NCBI GenBank assembly: GCA_002391235.1
Contig: DGRX01000009.1
Coordinates: 49,726-83,640, forward strand
Direction: 5' to 3'
Origin: Treponema sp. UBA4377
GTDB lineage: Bacteria > Spirochaetota > Spirochaetia > Treponematales > Treponemataceae
Length of the DNA: 33,915 nt
Shown here: one piece after another, positions 14,683 to 22,585 of the stretch
Position numbering within the stretch: position 1 is the stretch's first letter
How the letters are laid out: the number at the start of each line of letters is the position of its first letter
Notes under the pieces: generated by a model
Seen by the model: the letters and a program-made list of their open reading frames with translations, nothing else
Told to the model about the DNA's origin: nothing
Databases searched by the model: none
Made by a program: the position numbers and the translations under genes

Positions 14683-15954
14683 ATGATTAAGACAGTCAAA
14701 GACGTTGACCTCAAAGGCAAGCGCGTCATCATGCGCGTTGATTTTAACGTTCCGATGAAGGACGGAGTCGTGCAGGACGACACCCGCATTATGGCCGCCC
14801 TTCCTACAATCAAATACATTCTTGAGCAAAGCCCCCGCTCGCTCGTTTTGATGAGCCACTTGGGCGACCCCAAAAAGGACGTCAAAAAAGCCCAGGAAAA
14901 GGCCGAAAAAGCCGGAAAGACTTGGACAGACGCCGACAAGGAAAAGTTCATCAACGGAAAGAACCGCATGAAGCCCGTCGTCGAATACTTTGCCTCAAAG
15001 CTTGGAAAGCCCGTGACTTTCTTGCCCGACGCCCTCGGTCAAAAGGCCGCCATCGACGCTTTGCCGGAAGGAGCCGTGGCCATGCTTGAAAATGTCCGCT
15101 TCCACCCGGAAGAGACCAGCAAGGTTGACGCCGAGCGCGAGACAATGGCCAAAGAGCTTTCTACATACGGCGACATTTTCGTTAACGACGCCTTTGGAAC
15201 CGCCCACCGCGACCAGGCCTCTACAGCCACAATCGCCAAGTTCATGGCCGAAAAGCCGGTTGGAGGCTTCTTGATGGAAAAGGAAGTCGCCAACATCGAG
15301 CCTATGGTCACAAACCCGCCCAAGCCGCAGGTTGCCATCATCGGAGGCGCCAAGGTTTCTTCAAAGATCGCGGTTTTGGAATCATTGATGAAAAACGCCA
15401 GCGCGCTCGTCATCGGAGGCGGAATGGCTTACACATTCCTCAAGGCCCAGGGCCACAAGGTGGGAAAGTCTTTGGTTGAGGACGACTTCATCGACACAGC
15501 CAAAAAGCTTTTGAGCGACGCGGCCGCCAAGAACGTGAAGATCATTCTTCCGGTTGACCATGTCGGCGCCGAGGAATTCTCTCCCGACGCAAAGGCCGTT
15601 GCCGTTGACAACATCGACATTCCCGAAAACCTTATGGCCATGGACGTAGGCCCCAAGACTGTCGAGGCTTACAAGGAAGTTCTTTCTACTGCCAAGTCCA
15701 TCGTTTGGAACGGACCGGTAGGAGTCTTTGAGTTTGACGCCTTTGCAAAGGGAACGGAGCAGGTTGCCCGCTTGGTAGCCGAAGCCACAGGCCGCGGAGC
15801 CATGACAGTGGTCGGAGGCGGAGATTCTGTCGCCGCCGTAAACAAGTTCCACCTTGCCGACAAGATGACCCACGTCTCTACAGGAGGCGGAGCCAGCTTG
15901 GAGTTCTTGGAAGGAAAGACACTTCCTGGCATCGCTATCTTGGCGCAAAAGTAA
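14683..15954 (+). CDS. pgk: Phosphoglycerate kinase
   Basis: Transfers phosphate between 1,3-bisphosphoglycerate and ADP in glycolysis, yielding ATP and 3-phosphoglycerate, in the cytoplasm. Family signatures are complete: RVIMRVDFNVPMKDG near the N-terminus, LMSHLGDPKK, MLENVRFHPEE, FVNDAFGTAHRDQAS, AIIGGAKVSSKI, IVWNGPVGVFE and the nucleotide-site GGGDSVAAV. At 423 residues it is longer than the usual 390-400. The extra part is a charged insert after SHLGDPKKDV (KKAQEKAEKAGKTWTDADKE). It has its own promoter and an AAGGAG ribosome-binding site. tpiA follows after a 117-base gap that contains a large hairpin. Confidence 0.97.
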   Translation: MIKTVKDVDLKGKRVIMRVDFNVPMKDGVVQDDTRIMAALPTIKYILEQSPRSLVLMSHLGDPKKDVKKAQEKAEKAGKTWTDADKEKFINGKNRMKPVVEYFASKLGKPVTFLPDALGQKAAIDALPEGAVAMLENVRFHPEETSKVDAERETMAKELSTYGDIFVNDAFGTAHRDQASTATIAKFMAEKPVGGFLMEKEVANIEPMVTNPPKPQVAIIGGAKVSSKIAVLESLMKNASALVIGGGMAYTFLKAQGHKVGKSLVEDDFIDTAKKLLSDAAAKNVKIILPVDHVGAEEFSPDAKAVAVDNIDIPENLMAMDVGPKTVEAYKEVLSTAKSIVWNGPVGVFEFDAFAKGTEQVARLVAEATGRGAMTVVGGGDSVAAVNKFHLADKMTHVSTGGGASLEFLEGKTLPGIAILAQK

Positions 15955-15971
15955 ACTTTCGCGCCAAGATT

Positions 15972-16030
15972 CGAGTTTTGGCTTGCTCGCAAGGCTCGCA
16001 TTTTCGCTTCGCGAAAAACGCCAAAACTCG
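15972..16030. repeat. Long branched hairpin between pgk and tpiA
   Basis: An 11-bp outer stem (CGAGTTTTGGC at 15972-15982 with GCCAAAACTCG at 16020-16030) encloses an inner hairpin TTTTCGC-TTC-GCGAAAA (16001-16017) and a small stem CTTG-CTCG-CAAG (15982-15993). No long T-run follows (GCGGCGGGGTTTTT), so it may attenuate or stabilise mRNA and not fully terminate. Its arms resemble the intragenic repeat core. Confidence 0.7.
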
Positions 16031-16071
16031 CGGCGGGGTTTTTATTACCATATTTATAGGAGTATTTTATT

Positions 16072-16821
16072 ATGGCAAGAACACATTATATCGCAGGAAA
16101 CTGGAAGATGAACACATCCAAGGCCGAGGCCGTGAAGTTGGCCCAGGACTTGGTCGCCGCGCTTAAGGGAAAGACCAACAAATTCATGGTCGGCGTTCCT
16201 TTCGTTTACCTTGACGCCGTCGGACAGGTCCTCAAGGGATCCAACATCCTTTTGGGAGCCCAGGACGTGGCCGCAACGGCCAACGGCGCCCACACAGGCG
16301 AAGTTTCTACAGAAATGCTCAAGGATTTGGGCGTTCAGTCGGTAATCCTCGGCCACTCGGAGCGCCGCCACGAAATCGGCGAGTCTGACGAGCTTATCAA
16401 CAAAAAGGTTCGCCGCGCTCTTAACGAAGGCCTTGAGGTCGTCCTTTGCATCGGGGAGTTGCTTTCTGACCGCGAGGCCGGAAACGCCGAGCAGGTTTGC
16501 GCCTTCCAGCTTTCAGCCGACTTGGCCGGAGTCACCGAAGAGCAGATGAAGAAAGTCACGATCGCCTACGAGCCTGTTTGGGCCATCGGAACCGGAAAGA
16601 CCGCGACGCCCGAAGACGCCGAGGCCATCCACAAGTTCTGCCGCGCCTACATCGCCAAGCTTTACAACCAGAAGGTCGCCGACGAGACAATCATCCAGTA
16701 CGGCGGCTCTATGAAAGCCTCCAACGCCAAAGACTTGCTTGCCCAGCCCGACATCGACGGCGGCTTGATCGGCGGCGCCTCGCTCAAAGCCGAAACCTTC
16801 GAGCCCATCTGCAACGAGTAG
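16072..16821 (+). CDS. tpiA: Triosephosphate isomerase
   Basis: Interconverts glyceraldehyde 3-phosphate and dihydroxyacetone phosphate in glycolysis, as a cytoplasmic TIM-barrel dimer. Catalytic residues are visible: K12 in GNWKMN, H95 in ILGHSERR and E167 in AYEPVWAIGTGK (the flexible loop 6). The phosphate-binding YGGSMKASN and GGLIGGASLK are also present. The length of 249 residues is typical. The ATG at 16072 follows TAGGAG by 9 bases. It lies downstream of pgk in the same orientation, giving the conserved pgk-tpiA-secG order known from treponemes. Confidence 0.98.
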   Translation: MARTHYIAGNWKMNTSKAEAVKLAQDLVAALKGKTNKFMVGVPFVYLDAVGQVLKGSNILLGAQDVAATANGAHTGEVSTEMLKDLGVQSVILGHSERRHEIGESDELINKKVRRALNEGLEVVLCIGELLSDREAGNAEQVCAFQLSADLAGVTEEQMKKVTIAYEPVWAIGTGKTATPEDAEAIHKFCRAYIAKLYNQKVADETIIQYGGSMKASNAKDLLAQPDIDGGLIGGASLKAETFEPICNE

Positions 16822-16845
16822 TCCGCTCGTATTTGTAAAATAATT

Positions 16846-16883
16846 CCCGCCGAGTGGATTTTTTTTAAGAATCCATTCGCGGG
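16846..16883 (+). terminator. Hairpin after tpiA
   Basis: CCCGC-C-GAGTGGATT (16846-16860) pairs with AATCCATTCGCGGG (16870-16883), a 14-bp stem with one bulge. The loop carries the T-run and no T-run follows, so it is an unusual terminator on its own. Element B follows directly and may complete termination. Confidence 0.5.
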
Positions 16884-16891
16884 AGTTGAAG

Positions 16892-17050
16892 AAAAAACAC
16901 GCGCGAAGGCGCGGGGCGACAGGCGGCAACTCTCTGTTTTGCGCCGCCGCAAAAGCGGCGGAGTTAAATAGTTACAAGCGCAAACAGCGAGTAGCGACGC
17001 TAGCTAGCGGTGCCGAACTGTCGCATCCGCAACTGGGAGCGTGTTTTTTT
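16892..17050. repeat. Structured intergenic element, copy B
   Basis: A 159-bp element between tpiA and secG, closed by a perfect outer pairing: AAAAAACACGC at the left end with GCGTGTTTTTT at the right. Inside, CTCTCTGTTTTGCGC pairs with GCGCAAACAGCGAG around CCGCCGC-AAAA-GCGGCGG (16944-16962). Copy A keeps this inner hairpin with different bases. Bases 16979-17011 are identical to 8539-8571, and the tail CCGCAACTGGGAGCGTGT is close to copies A and C. The 305-base gap between tpiA and secG holds nothing else except the hairpin at 16846 and the secG promoter. Confidence 0.82.
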
Positions 17051-17060
17051 ATTTTTTCTC

Positions 17061-17089
17061 TTGAATATATTTCTTTTTTTCATTATAAT
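17061..17089 (+). promoter_or_regulatory. Promoter of the secG-V-ATPase operon
   Basis: TTGAAT (17061-17066), 17 bases and a perfect TATAAT (17084-17089). The leader of about 30 bases contains TTGGAG (17115-17120) before the ATG at 17126. No later promoter of similar quality was noticed before the ATPase genes, which are tightly packed. Confidence 0.65.
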
Positions 17090-17125
17090 AACTATCCACA
17101 ATAGAAAATCATTTTTGGAGTAAAT

Positions 17126-17512
17126 ATGGGTGTTGTAAAAGCAATTTTGATGGTCGCCTTTGTGATTATCTGCATTCTCTTGGTTCTTTTGGTTATGATT
17201 CAGAACGACGAGGGCGGCGGACTTGGCGGCCTTTTGAGCGGATCAGGCAGCGCGGCTTTCGGCTCTCGCTCGGCCAGCGTTATAAGCAAAACCACTTTCG
17301 TTCTGGTCGTTCTCTTTATTTTGGACGCTTTTTTCATTGCCCGCTTGAACAAAAAGCCTGCCGTAAAGCAGACTCTTTCAACAGAAGTTCAAGAGGCCGT
17401 TGACACTACTGCTGGCGAAGCCGCCGAAGACTTTGAATGGTACAAGCACCTTGAAGAGTCTTCTTCAAAGGAAGCGCCCGAGCAGAGCGTTGACAATTCC
17501 GTTCAGGAGTAA
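17126..17512 (+). CDS. secG: Preprotein translocase subunit SecG
   Basis: SecG is a small membrane subunit of the SecYEG export channel that aids SecA-driven protein movement. Two membrane spans (about residues 4-24 and 55-73) flank the typical glycine-rich loop DEGGGLGGLLSGSGSAAFGSRS. The C-terminal tail (about 75-128) is acidic and longer than in E. coli. The ATG at 17126 has GGAG upstream and the gene follows its own promoter. It sits first in a long operon with a PTS IIA-like gene and the V-ATPase genes, an arrangement downstream of tpiA that is familiar from treponemes. Confidence 0.94.
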   Translation: MGVVKAILMVAFVIICILLVLLVMIQNDEGGGLGGLLSGSGSAAFGSRSASVISKTTFVLVVLFILDAFFIARLNKKPAVKQTLSTEVQEAVDTTAGEAAEDFEWYKHLEESSSKEAPEQSVDNSVQE

Positions 17513-17523
17513 GCCATAATCCT

Positions 17524-17985
17524 ATGTTGGAAACTTTTTTTAAGCCGCAGCTAATCAATGTTAATCTCGAAAGTTCCGACAAAGACGAATTGTTTGAAGA
17601 AATGGTCGAGCTTTTTGAGCGCGGCGCTTGCGGCATTGACCGCAAGGAAGCCTTGGACGCTTTGATCGCCCGCGAAGAAAAGATGACCACTGGAATCATT
17701 CCGTCTGTGGCGATACCGCACGCTTCGGCGCCTTCCGTAAAGGGCGGCTTTGGAGCGATTGGAATCAGCCGCGGCGGCATTGAATACGGCTCGCTTGACG
17801 CAAAGCCGGTTCATGTTGTTTTTATGCTCTTGTTCGGAAGCGACGGAACGGCCTTGCACTTAAAGGTTATGCAGCAGTTGGCCTTGATTCTTAAGAATCC
17901 CGAAGCCGCCTCCCGCCTGGCCGAAAAAAAGACCGCGCAAGAAGTTTACGACGAATTGTGCGCTCTTGAGGAGGCATTAGCCTAA
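17524..17985 (+). CDS. PTS IIA-like phosphocarrier (PtsN/fructose type)
   Basis: A 153-residue single-domain protein of the fructose/nitrogen PTS IIA family. The phosphorylatable histidine is H66 in SVAIPHASAPS, followed by GISRGGIEYGSLDAKPVHVVFMLL in two pieces and LALILKNPEAASRL near the end, all family-typical. Stand-alone IIA-Ntr proteins are usually regulatory: they are phosphorylated through EI and NPr and act on transporters or enzymes. No PTS permease genes lie nearby, which favours a regulatory role. Its stop codon overlaps the start of the following ATPase stalk gene (TAATG), so it is translationally coupled to the V-ATPase operon. A link between PTS state and the ATPase is inference. 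Confidence 0.88.
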   Translation: MLETFFKPQLINVNLESSDKDELFEEMVELFERGACGIDRKEALDALIAREEKMTTGIIPSVAIPHASAPSVKGGFGAIGISRGGIEYGSLDAKPVHVVFMLLFGSDGTALHLKVMQQLALILKNPEAASRLAEKKTAQEVYDELCALEEALA

Positions 17986-18287
17986 TGCCTAATGAAGAAC
18001 AGGACGCGATTGCCCATCTCCTTAAAGTAGAGGAAGAAGCGGCTGAACTTATCGTTCAGGCTCAGGAAGAGAGCGACAAGGAAATCGCCGCGGCCAGGGC
18101 CAAGGCCGATTCTGAATACAATCAAAAATACGAAAGCATGGCCTCCCAAATGGAAAGCGATTACAAAAACAAAGTCGCCGCCATCGAAGAAAATCATAAA
18201 AAGCAATTAGAAGAGTATAAAGCGAAAGTCGAGCAAACGCCAAAAGACGTTGACGCGTTCAACAAACTTTTGGAAAGAATTTTTTAA
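17985..18287 (+). CDS. V-type ATPase peripheral stalk subunit (G/H-like)
   Basis: A 100-residue, highly charged coiled-coil protein with no membrane span (for example LLKVEEEAAELIVQAQEESD followed by an alanine/lysine/glutamate-rich stretch). This matches the small stalk subunit called G or H, which pairs with subunit E to hold the catalytic head against the membrane rotor. The assignment rests on composition, size and position as first gene of the ATPase block, since coiled coils give weak sequence identity. The ATG overlaps the stop of the PTS IIA-like gene, and subunit C starts 11 bases after its stop. Confidence 0.75.
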   Translation: MPNEEQDAIAHLLKVEEEAAELIVQAQEESDKEIAAARAKADSEYNQKYESMASQMESDYKNKVAAIEENHKKQLEEYKAKVEQTPKDVDAFNKLLERIF

Positions 18288-18298
18288 GAGAGGCGGGT

Positions 18299-19288
18299 AT
18301 GGACACTTCAAGCGCTTCTTCTTATGTATACGCCAAAGCAAGCGGAATCTTGGCCCGTTCGTACACTGGAGAAAGGGCTTCAAAGCTTTTTGCCGCGCAA
18401 AAATTGTCCGAGCTTTGGCCGCTTGTTTTTGCGGACGAAATTCCCGCCGTACCCGAAATCCTTTTGGCAAAGACGATTGAGCAAAAGGCCGCCGACCAAT
18501 TCATTTCTGAATACAAAAAGCTTTTGGCCTCTTACGACGAGCCCGCCCAAATATTGGTTGACCTTTTGCAATACTTTGACTACGAAAATTTAAAGTCTTT
18601 GGGAGCGGCGGCCGCGATGGGGCAAAAGGAGCTTCCGCCCTTAAAGGACATCAGCCCCTACAATCTTTTAAATTACAAGGCTTGGCCTTCGATTCAAAAA
18701 ATCACGCAAGACTCGGAGCTTGATTGGTACAACCGCGCGCCCGAAGTCGCGGAACAGCAACAGTTGGACAACGAGCTGGACTTGCATTTTATCGAAAAGC
18801 TTTGGTCTTCAAGCCAAGAGCTTTTTGGCGAAGAAAGGAAAACAGTCCAGGCCTTGATCGCCGAGCGCTATTCAATGCGAAACATCGTTTGGGTTTTGCG
18901 CCTTAAGTTGTATTACGGAATGGACAGAAACCAAATCGTCCAGCGGCTGGCTTTTTTAAATCCCCAAAACGGAAAGAGCGACCCTCTTGGCGGCGAGGCT
19001 TTGGCAATCATCGACAAGGACGTTCAAAACTGGGACGACTGGAAAAATTGGAAGTACGCTAAATTCTTGAACCCGCGCGAAGAAGGCTCTCTTTGGAGCG
19101 TGGATCCAAGGTGGGTTGAGGAAAGTTCCGAAAAGGAATTCATAAACAAAGCGACCAAAAAGTTTCACGCAAATCCGTGCGCCGAGTCCGCCTTGCTTTG
19201 CTGGTATTTTATCAAAGCCAAGGAATTGGATTACATCCGCATGGCCACGGAAGCCTTGCGCCTAAACGTAAAGGTCCAGGAGATATAG
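18299..19288 (+). CDS. atpC: V-type ATPase subunit C (d-like)
   Basis: A 329-residue soluble protein of the V/A-ATPase subunit C (eukaryotic d) family, the funnel that couples the central shaft to the membrane ring. Supporting features are the N-terminal SSYVYAKASGILARS (Y-x-x-A-R-x-G-like), the helical composition, and RYSMRNIVWVLRLKLYYGM in the second half, which matches the repeated N-x-x-x-x-L-R-x-K-x-x-x-G pattern of this family. The C-terminal half ends in CWYFIKAKELDYIRMATEAL, typical of the last C-subunit helices. It lies between the stalk gene and subunit I, with one base separating it from the latter. A GAGAGG site precedes the ATG. Confidence 0.88.
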   Translation: MDTSSASSYVYAKASGILARSYTGERASKLFAAQKLSELWPLVFADEIPAVPEILLAKTIEQKAADQFISEYKKLLASYDEPAQILVDLLQYFDYENLKSLGAAAAMGQKELPPLKDISPYNLLNYKAWPSIQKITQDSELDWYNRAPEVAEQQQLDNELDLHFIEKLWSSSQELFGEERKTVQALIAERYSMRNIVWVLRLKLYYGMDRNQIVQRLAFLNPQNGKSDPLGGEALAIIDKDVQNWDDWKNWKYAKFLNPREEGSLWSVDPRWVEESSEKEFINKATKKFHANPCAESALLCWYFIKAKELDYIRMATEALRLNVKVQEI

Positions 19289-19289
19289 A

Positions 19290-21284
19290 ATGGCAAAGAC
19301 AACCGAAATGCGCTTGGTTGACCTTATGGTCTTAAAGCAAGATATTTCCAACGTTCTCTTGTATTTAGGAAAAAGCGGAAACTTTCAATTTCAATCTTCG
19401 CTTGGCGAAAAAGCCGACGGAGCCAAGTCCGACAGCGCCGAAAGCGGAATGTACAAGCGCTTGGAGCAAGCCAGGTCTTTTTTGGGAATCGACGATTCCG
19501 AGGTTTCTTTAAAGGACGCAGAGCTTCCAAAAGAGGAAGACTTTGCCGCCGCCGAAAATCTTTTGCAAAGCCTTGCGGAATTGACCAAAAGGGATTCCGA
19601 CGCGCGCGACAACTGCAAGCGCGCGGAAGAGGCTTACGCGGAGGCGGCTTCGTTCAGCAACTTAAAGCAATCCTTTAGCGAGCTTGACCACCTTTCGTTT
19701 TTGAATTTGCGCGTCGGAAAAATCAATCCCGACGTTCTCGACGAATTGAAGTTCGCTGTCGGAGCGCGCGCGATCATCGTTCCGCTTGGAGACGACAAGA
19801 CGCGCGTTTTGGCCGCCTCAAGCAAAAAGGGCCGCTTTGCGCTGGACACTGAATTGCAGCGCTACGGATTTGTTCCGATGGAAATCCCCAAGGACTTTAA
19901 AGGCATTCCAGACGACGTTCTTGAATCCCTTAAGGCCCAAAAAGAGGAGGCCCAAAAATTGGTGGCCGACACGGCCCGCGAGCGCGTGAACTTTACCGAA
20001 AGCCACAAGGACAAGCTCTTAAAGCATTTGGCTTCGTTTTGCTTGGCCTCGCAGCTTAGGGAGACCGAAAGCCTTTTGGAGTCAACGCAATTGGTTTACC
20101 GCTTGACCGGCTGGGTTCCCAAGAAAGACTGCATGGAAATGATGAAGGAGCTGGACGCGATTACCGAAGACCGCATCAGCATCCGCCAATACAAGCCGGA
20201 GGAAGTGCCCGGCGTTTTGGCCGGCCACGAAAAAGTTCCGGTAAAATTGTCGCACGGAAAATTTGTCAGCGCCTTCCAGCGAATGATATTCAGCTACGGC
20301 TCTCCCTTGTACGGAACTATAGACCCGACGCCCTTTGTCGCGCTCTTCTTTACGATATTGTTCGGCATAATGTTCGGCGACGCCGGCCAAGGCTTGGTTT
20401 TCCTTGTCCTTGGAATTTTGATGGCGAAGAAAGTCATAAAGTTTGGCGGTTGGAACCAGTTCGCACCTATCTTTATCGGAATCGGAGCGGCCAGCATGGT
20501 GATGGGCTTGTTGACCGGCGAGTTCTTTGCCAACGAAAAAATCTTGGAGCCCTTTGAGCGCTTTGTGACCGGCTTGTTCGGAAACCCGAGAAACCAAATT
20601 CTTCCGATGATGCCGCAGTCAAATCCGGAATCCATAAAGCGAATGTTCATGTTCTTTGGCTTTTCGATCGCGGTCGGCTTTGTCATCAATTCCACCGGAA
20701 TCATAATCAACGTCGCCAACAACTTTTTGCGAAGAAAGTGGGGCAAGGCGCTTTTTGGAAAGAGCGGTTTGGCTGGCGCGATTTTCTTTTGGTACGTCGT
20801 GATTCTTGCGATTAGAATCGCCGCGCTAAAGCAAAGCCCGCAAATTTTTGACTGGCTTGCGATTGGCGCGTCGCTTTTCTTTTGCGCCTTTGGCGAGCCC
20901 TTTATCCGCCTTGCCGACGGCGAGCGGCCTGTCATTGAAAACGGAATTTTCGCGATGGTGATTGAGGCGGTTGTTGAGTTGTTGGAGACGATCATCACTT
21001 ATCTTTCAAACTCAATCAGCTTTTTGCGCGTCGGAGCCTTTGCCTTGGCGCACGCGGTTTTGGGCTTTATCATTCTTACGATGAGCGAGATGGTGGGCGG
21101 AGCGGGCGGCATCGCCGTTACCATTTTGGGAAACGCGATTGTCGTCGTGCTTGAAGGAATGATTGTCGCGATTCAAGCGATTCGTTTGCAGTACTATGAA
21201 TTCTTCAGCAAGTTCTTTAACGAGACTGGCCGGGAATTCATGCCGTATAAATTTGAATATAAAAGCATAGGAGGTTCTTTATGA
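19290..21284 (+). CDS. atpI: V-type ATPase subunit I (a-like)
   Basis: A 664-residue membrane stator subunit (equivalent to subunit a) that forms the ion half-channels beside the rotor ring. The first roughly 330 residues are soluble and helical. The membrane half starts near residue 350 (VALFFTILFGIMFGDAGQGL) and includes about seven spans. The conserved arginine for ion release is R580 in SISFLRVGAFALAHA. It starts one base after subunit C with AGGAG nearby, and ends overlapping the subunit K start by 4 bases (ATGA), so I and K are coupled. Whether the ion is proton or sodium cannot be read with confidence. Confidence 0.95.
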   Translation: MAKTTEMRLVDLMVLKQDISNVLLYLGKSGNFQFQSSLGEKADGAKSDSAESGMYKRLEQARSFLGIDDSEVSLKDAELPKEEDFAAAENLLQSLAELTKRDSDARDNCKRAEEAYAEAASFSNLKQSFSELDHLSFLNLRVGKINPDVLDELKFAVGARAIIVPLGDDKTRVLAASSKKGRFALDTELQRYGFVPMEIPKDFKGIPDDVLESLKAQKEEAQKLVADTARERVNFTESHKDKLLKHLASFCLASQLRETESLLESTQLVYRLTGWVPKKDCMEMMKELDAITEDRISIRQYKPEEVPGVLAGHEKVPVKLSHGKFVSAFQRMIFSYGSPLYGTIDPTPFVALFFTILFGIMFGDAGQGLVFLVLGILMAKKVIKFGGWNQFAPIFIGIGAASMVMGLLTGEFFANEKILEPFERFVTGLFGNPRNQILPMMPQSNPESIKRMFMFFGFSIAVGFVINSTGIIINVANNFLRRKWGKALFGKSGLAGAIFFWYVVILAIRIAALKQSPQIFDWLAIGASLFFCAFGEPFIRLADGERPVIENGIFAMVIEAVVELLETIITYLSNSISFLRVGAFALAHAVLGFIILTMSEMVGGAGGIAVTILGNAIVVVLEGMIVAIQAIRLQYYEFFSKFFNETGREFMPYKFEYKSIGGSL

Positions 21285-21613
21285 ACAAAAAAATCATCGC
21301 TTTGGCGGCTTTGCTCTTTTGCGCGATTGCCGCGGGACTTTTTGCGGAAGAGACGTCAGCCTCAAACAATGAAGGCCAGACTGTAGAGCAAAAGGCCGAC
21401 AATTCGCAGGCCATCAAGTATGTCGCCGCCGGATTGGCTGTAGGCCTTTCTTGCATTGCCGGCGGAATCGCTGTAGGCAAAATCGGAAGCGCCGCCATGG
21501 GCGCGATGAGCGAAAACGCGGAGCTTTCAGGAAAAGCCTTGCCGTTTGTAGGATTGGCCGAAGGCATTTGTCTTTGGGGCTTCCTTGTAGCGTTGCTTAT
21601 CATAATTCTTTAG
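21281..21613 (+). CDS. atpK: V-type ATPase subunit K (rotor ring proteolipid)
   Basis: A short 110-residue rotor-ring proteolipid. The N-terminus (MNKKIIALAALLFCAIAAGLFA) looks like a signal or extra span. It is followed by a polar linker and then one hairpin: YVAAGLAVGLSCIAGGIAVG and ALPFVGLAEGICLWGFLVAL. The essential carboxylate is E94 in GLAEGICLWG. Many V-type K subunits (for example the Enterococcus sodium pump) carry two fused hairpins, but here there is one, so the ring is expected to have one binding site per single hairpin. It has a strong AGGAGG site and overlaps the end of subunit I by 4 bases. Confidence 0.92.
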   Translation: MNKKIIALAALLFCAIAAGLFAEETSASNNEGQTVEQKADNSQAIKYVAAGLAVGLSCIAGGIAVGKIGSAAMGAMSENAELSGKALPFVGLAEGICLWGFLVALLIIIL

Positions 21614-21623
21614 GCAAGGGCCT

Positions 21624-21959
21624 GTGAATTATTTTGTGATCGGCGAGCGCGAAATCGTTCTTGCCTTTGGCTTGGTTGGAGTTTCGGGAGCGGTTGTCGC
21701 AAACCGCGCCGAAGCCCTTGACGCGTTCAACCGCGTTACAGGCAAGGGCGGAACGATGAACGCTCCCGCAATCGAAGAGCGCCCAAAAGTTCTCATCCTT
21801 ACGGAAGAAGTCTCCATGTTGCTGGAAGACGAAATCGTTGACTGGCAGAGGGGCGCGAAGTATCCGTTGATTGTTGAAATCCCCGGCATCAACGGTCATT
21901 TGAGCGGTCGCAAAACGCTTACTGATTCAATCCGCGAGGCGGTTGGCATTCAAGTTTAG
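21624..21959 (+). CDS. atpF: V-type ATPase subunit F
   Basis: A 111-residue soluble protein starting with GTG at 21624, just after a purine-rich GGCAAGGG. The opening NYFVIGEREIVLAFGLVGV matches the subunit F start (xxVIGDxDTVxGFxLxG). The middle VLILTEEVSMLLEDEIVDW and the following YPLIVEIPGI correspond to the Rossmann-like core. Subunit F binds the central shaft with D and C and regulates rotation. An insert of about 15 residues (GKGGTMNAPAIEER) sits between the halves. It lies between K and E, as expected for a complete V/A-type cluster. Confidence 0.92.
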   Translation: MNYFVIGEREIVLAFGLVGVSGAVVANRAEALDAFNRVTGKGGTMNAPAIEERPKVLILTEEVSMLLEDEIVDWQRGAKYPLIVEIPGINGHLSGRKTLTDSIREAVGIQV

Positions 21960-21982
21960 GGGAAGCTTAGGAAGTTTTTATT

Positions 21983-22585
21983 ATGGAAGAATTACGCTCA
22001 ACAGACATTCTTGACAAGGAAATTCAAAACGACGCGCGCAAAAAAGCCCAAGCCTTGCTGGAGCAAGGAAAGCAAAAGGCCGCTGAGCTTTTGAATCGTG
22101 TCAACGAACGCCTTGATGCCGCAAGAGTTCAAAAAGAAAAATTCTACGGCTCCAAGGAAGAAAAGATTAAAAAGGATTCGGACGCGTCTCTTCCGTTGGA
22201 AAAGGAACGCTTTTTGGTTTCGTTTATCGGAAACTCAATCGACCAAGGCATAGAAGCGTATTTAAAAAGTTTGTCTTCCGCCCAACGCCTGCAGCTTGTG
22301 ACAAAGCTTTTGGACGGAAAGGAAGATTTGATAAAAGACAAAAAATTTACCGCTAAGGTTTGCGGCTTTGACAAAAAAGAAGCGCAGGAAGCGGTTGAAA
22401 AAAAGCTTGGAAGCGAATTGCTTTCTTGCGAAACAGTTCAGAATGCGCATGAGCCTGACGGAATAACGCTTGAGTCGGAAGACAGAGGCGTAAAAATCAG
22501 GTTGACAATAGAAGAAATCATCGGCGCGGCAAAAGACAAGCATTACCAAGAAATGTGCTCCGCGCTTTTTGGCGGGAGGCTTTAA
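21983..22585 (+). CDS. atpE: V-type ATPase subunit E
   Basis: A 200-residue stalk subunit. The N-terminal half is an alanine/lysine/glutamate-rich coiled coil (KKAQALLEQGKQKAAELLNR). The C-terminal half is globular, with EDRGVKIRLTIEEII near the end, like the E family (xxGGxxxxNTLxxRL). Subunit E pairs with the G/H-like protein to form the peripheral stalk that anchors the head. The C-terminal match is only moderate, so the call also rests on size and on its position directly before subunit A. Subunit A starts immediately after its stop codon. Confidence 0.85.
   Translation: MEELRSTDILDKEIQNDARKKAQALLEQGKQKAAELLNRVNERLDAARVQKEKFYGSKEEKIKKDSDASLPLEKERFLVSFIGNSIDQGIEAYLKSLSSAQRLQLVTKLLDGKEDLIKDKKFTAKVCGFDKKEAQEAVEKKLGSELLSCETVQNAHEPDGITLESEDRGVKIRLTIEEIIGAAKDKHYQEMCSALFGGRL

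Noticed and set aside
16513..16929. A 138-codon minus-strand frame across the end of tpiA
   Set aside because: It is antisense to a highly conserved gene and runs into the structured element, with no promoter or ribosome-binding site.
17985..18287. Small coiled-coil gene as an F-type b subunit
   Set aside because: There is no membrane span at the N-terminus, and all neighbours are V-type subunits, so the V-type G/H role fits.
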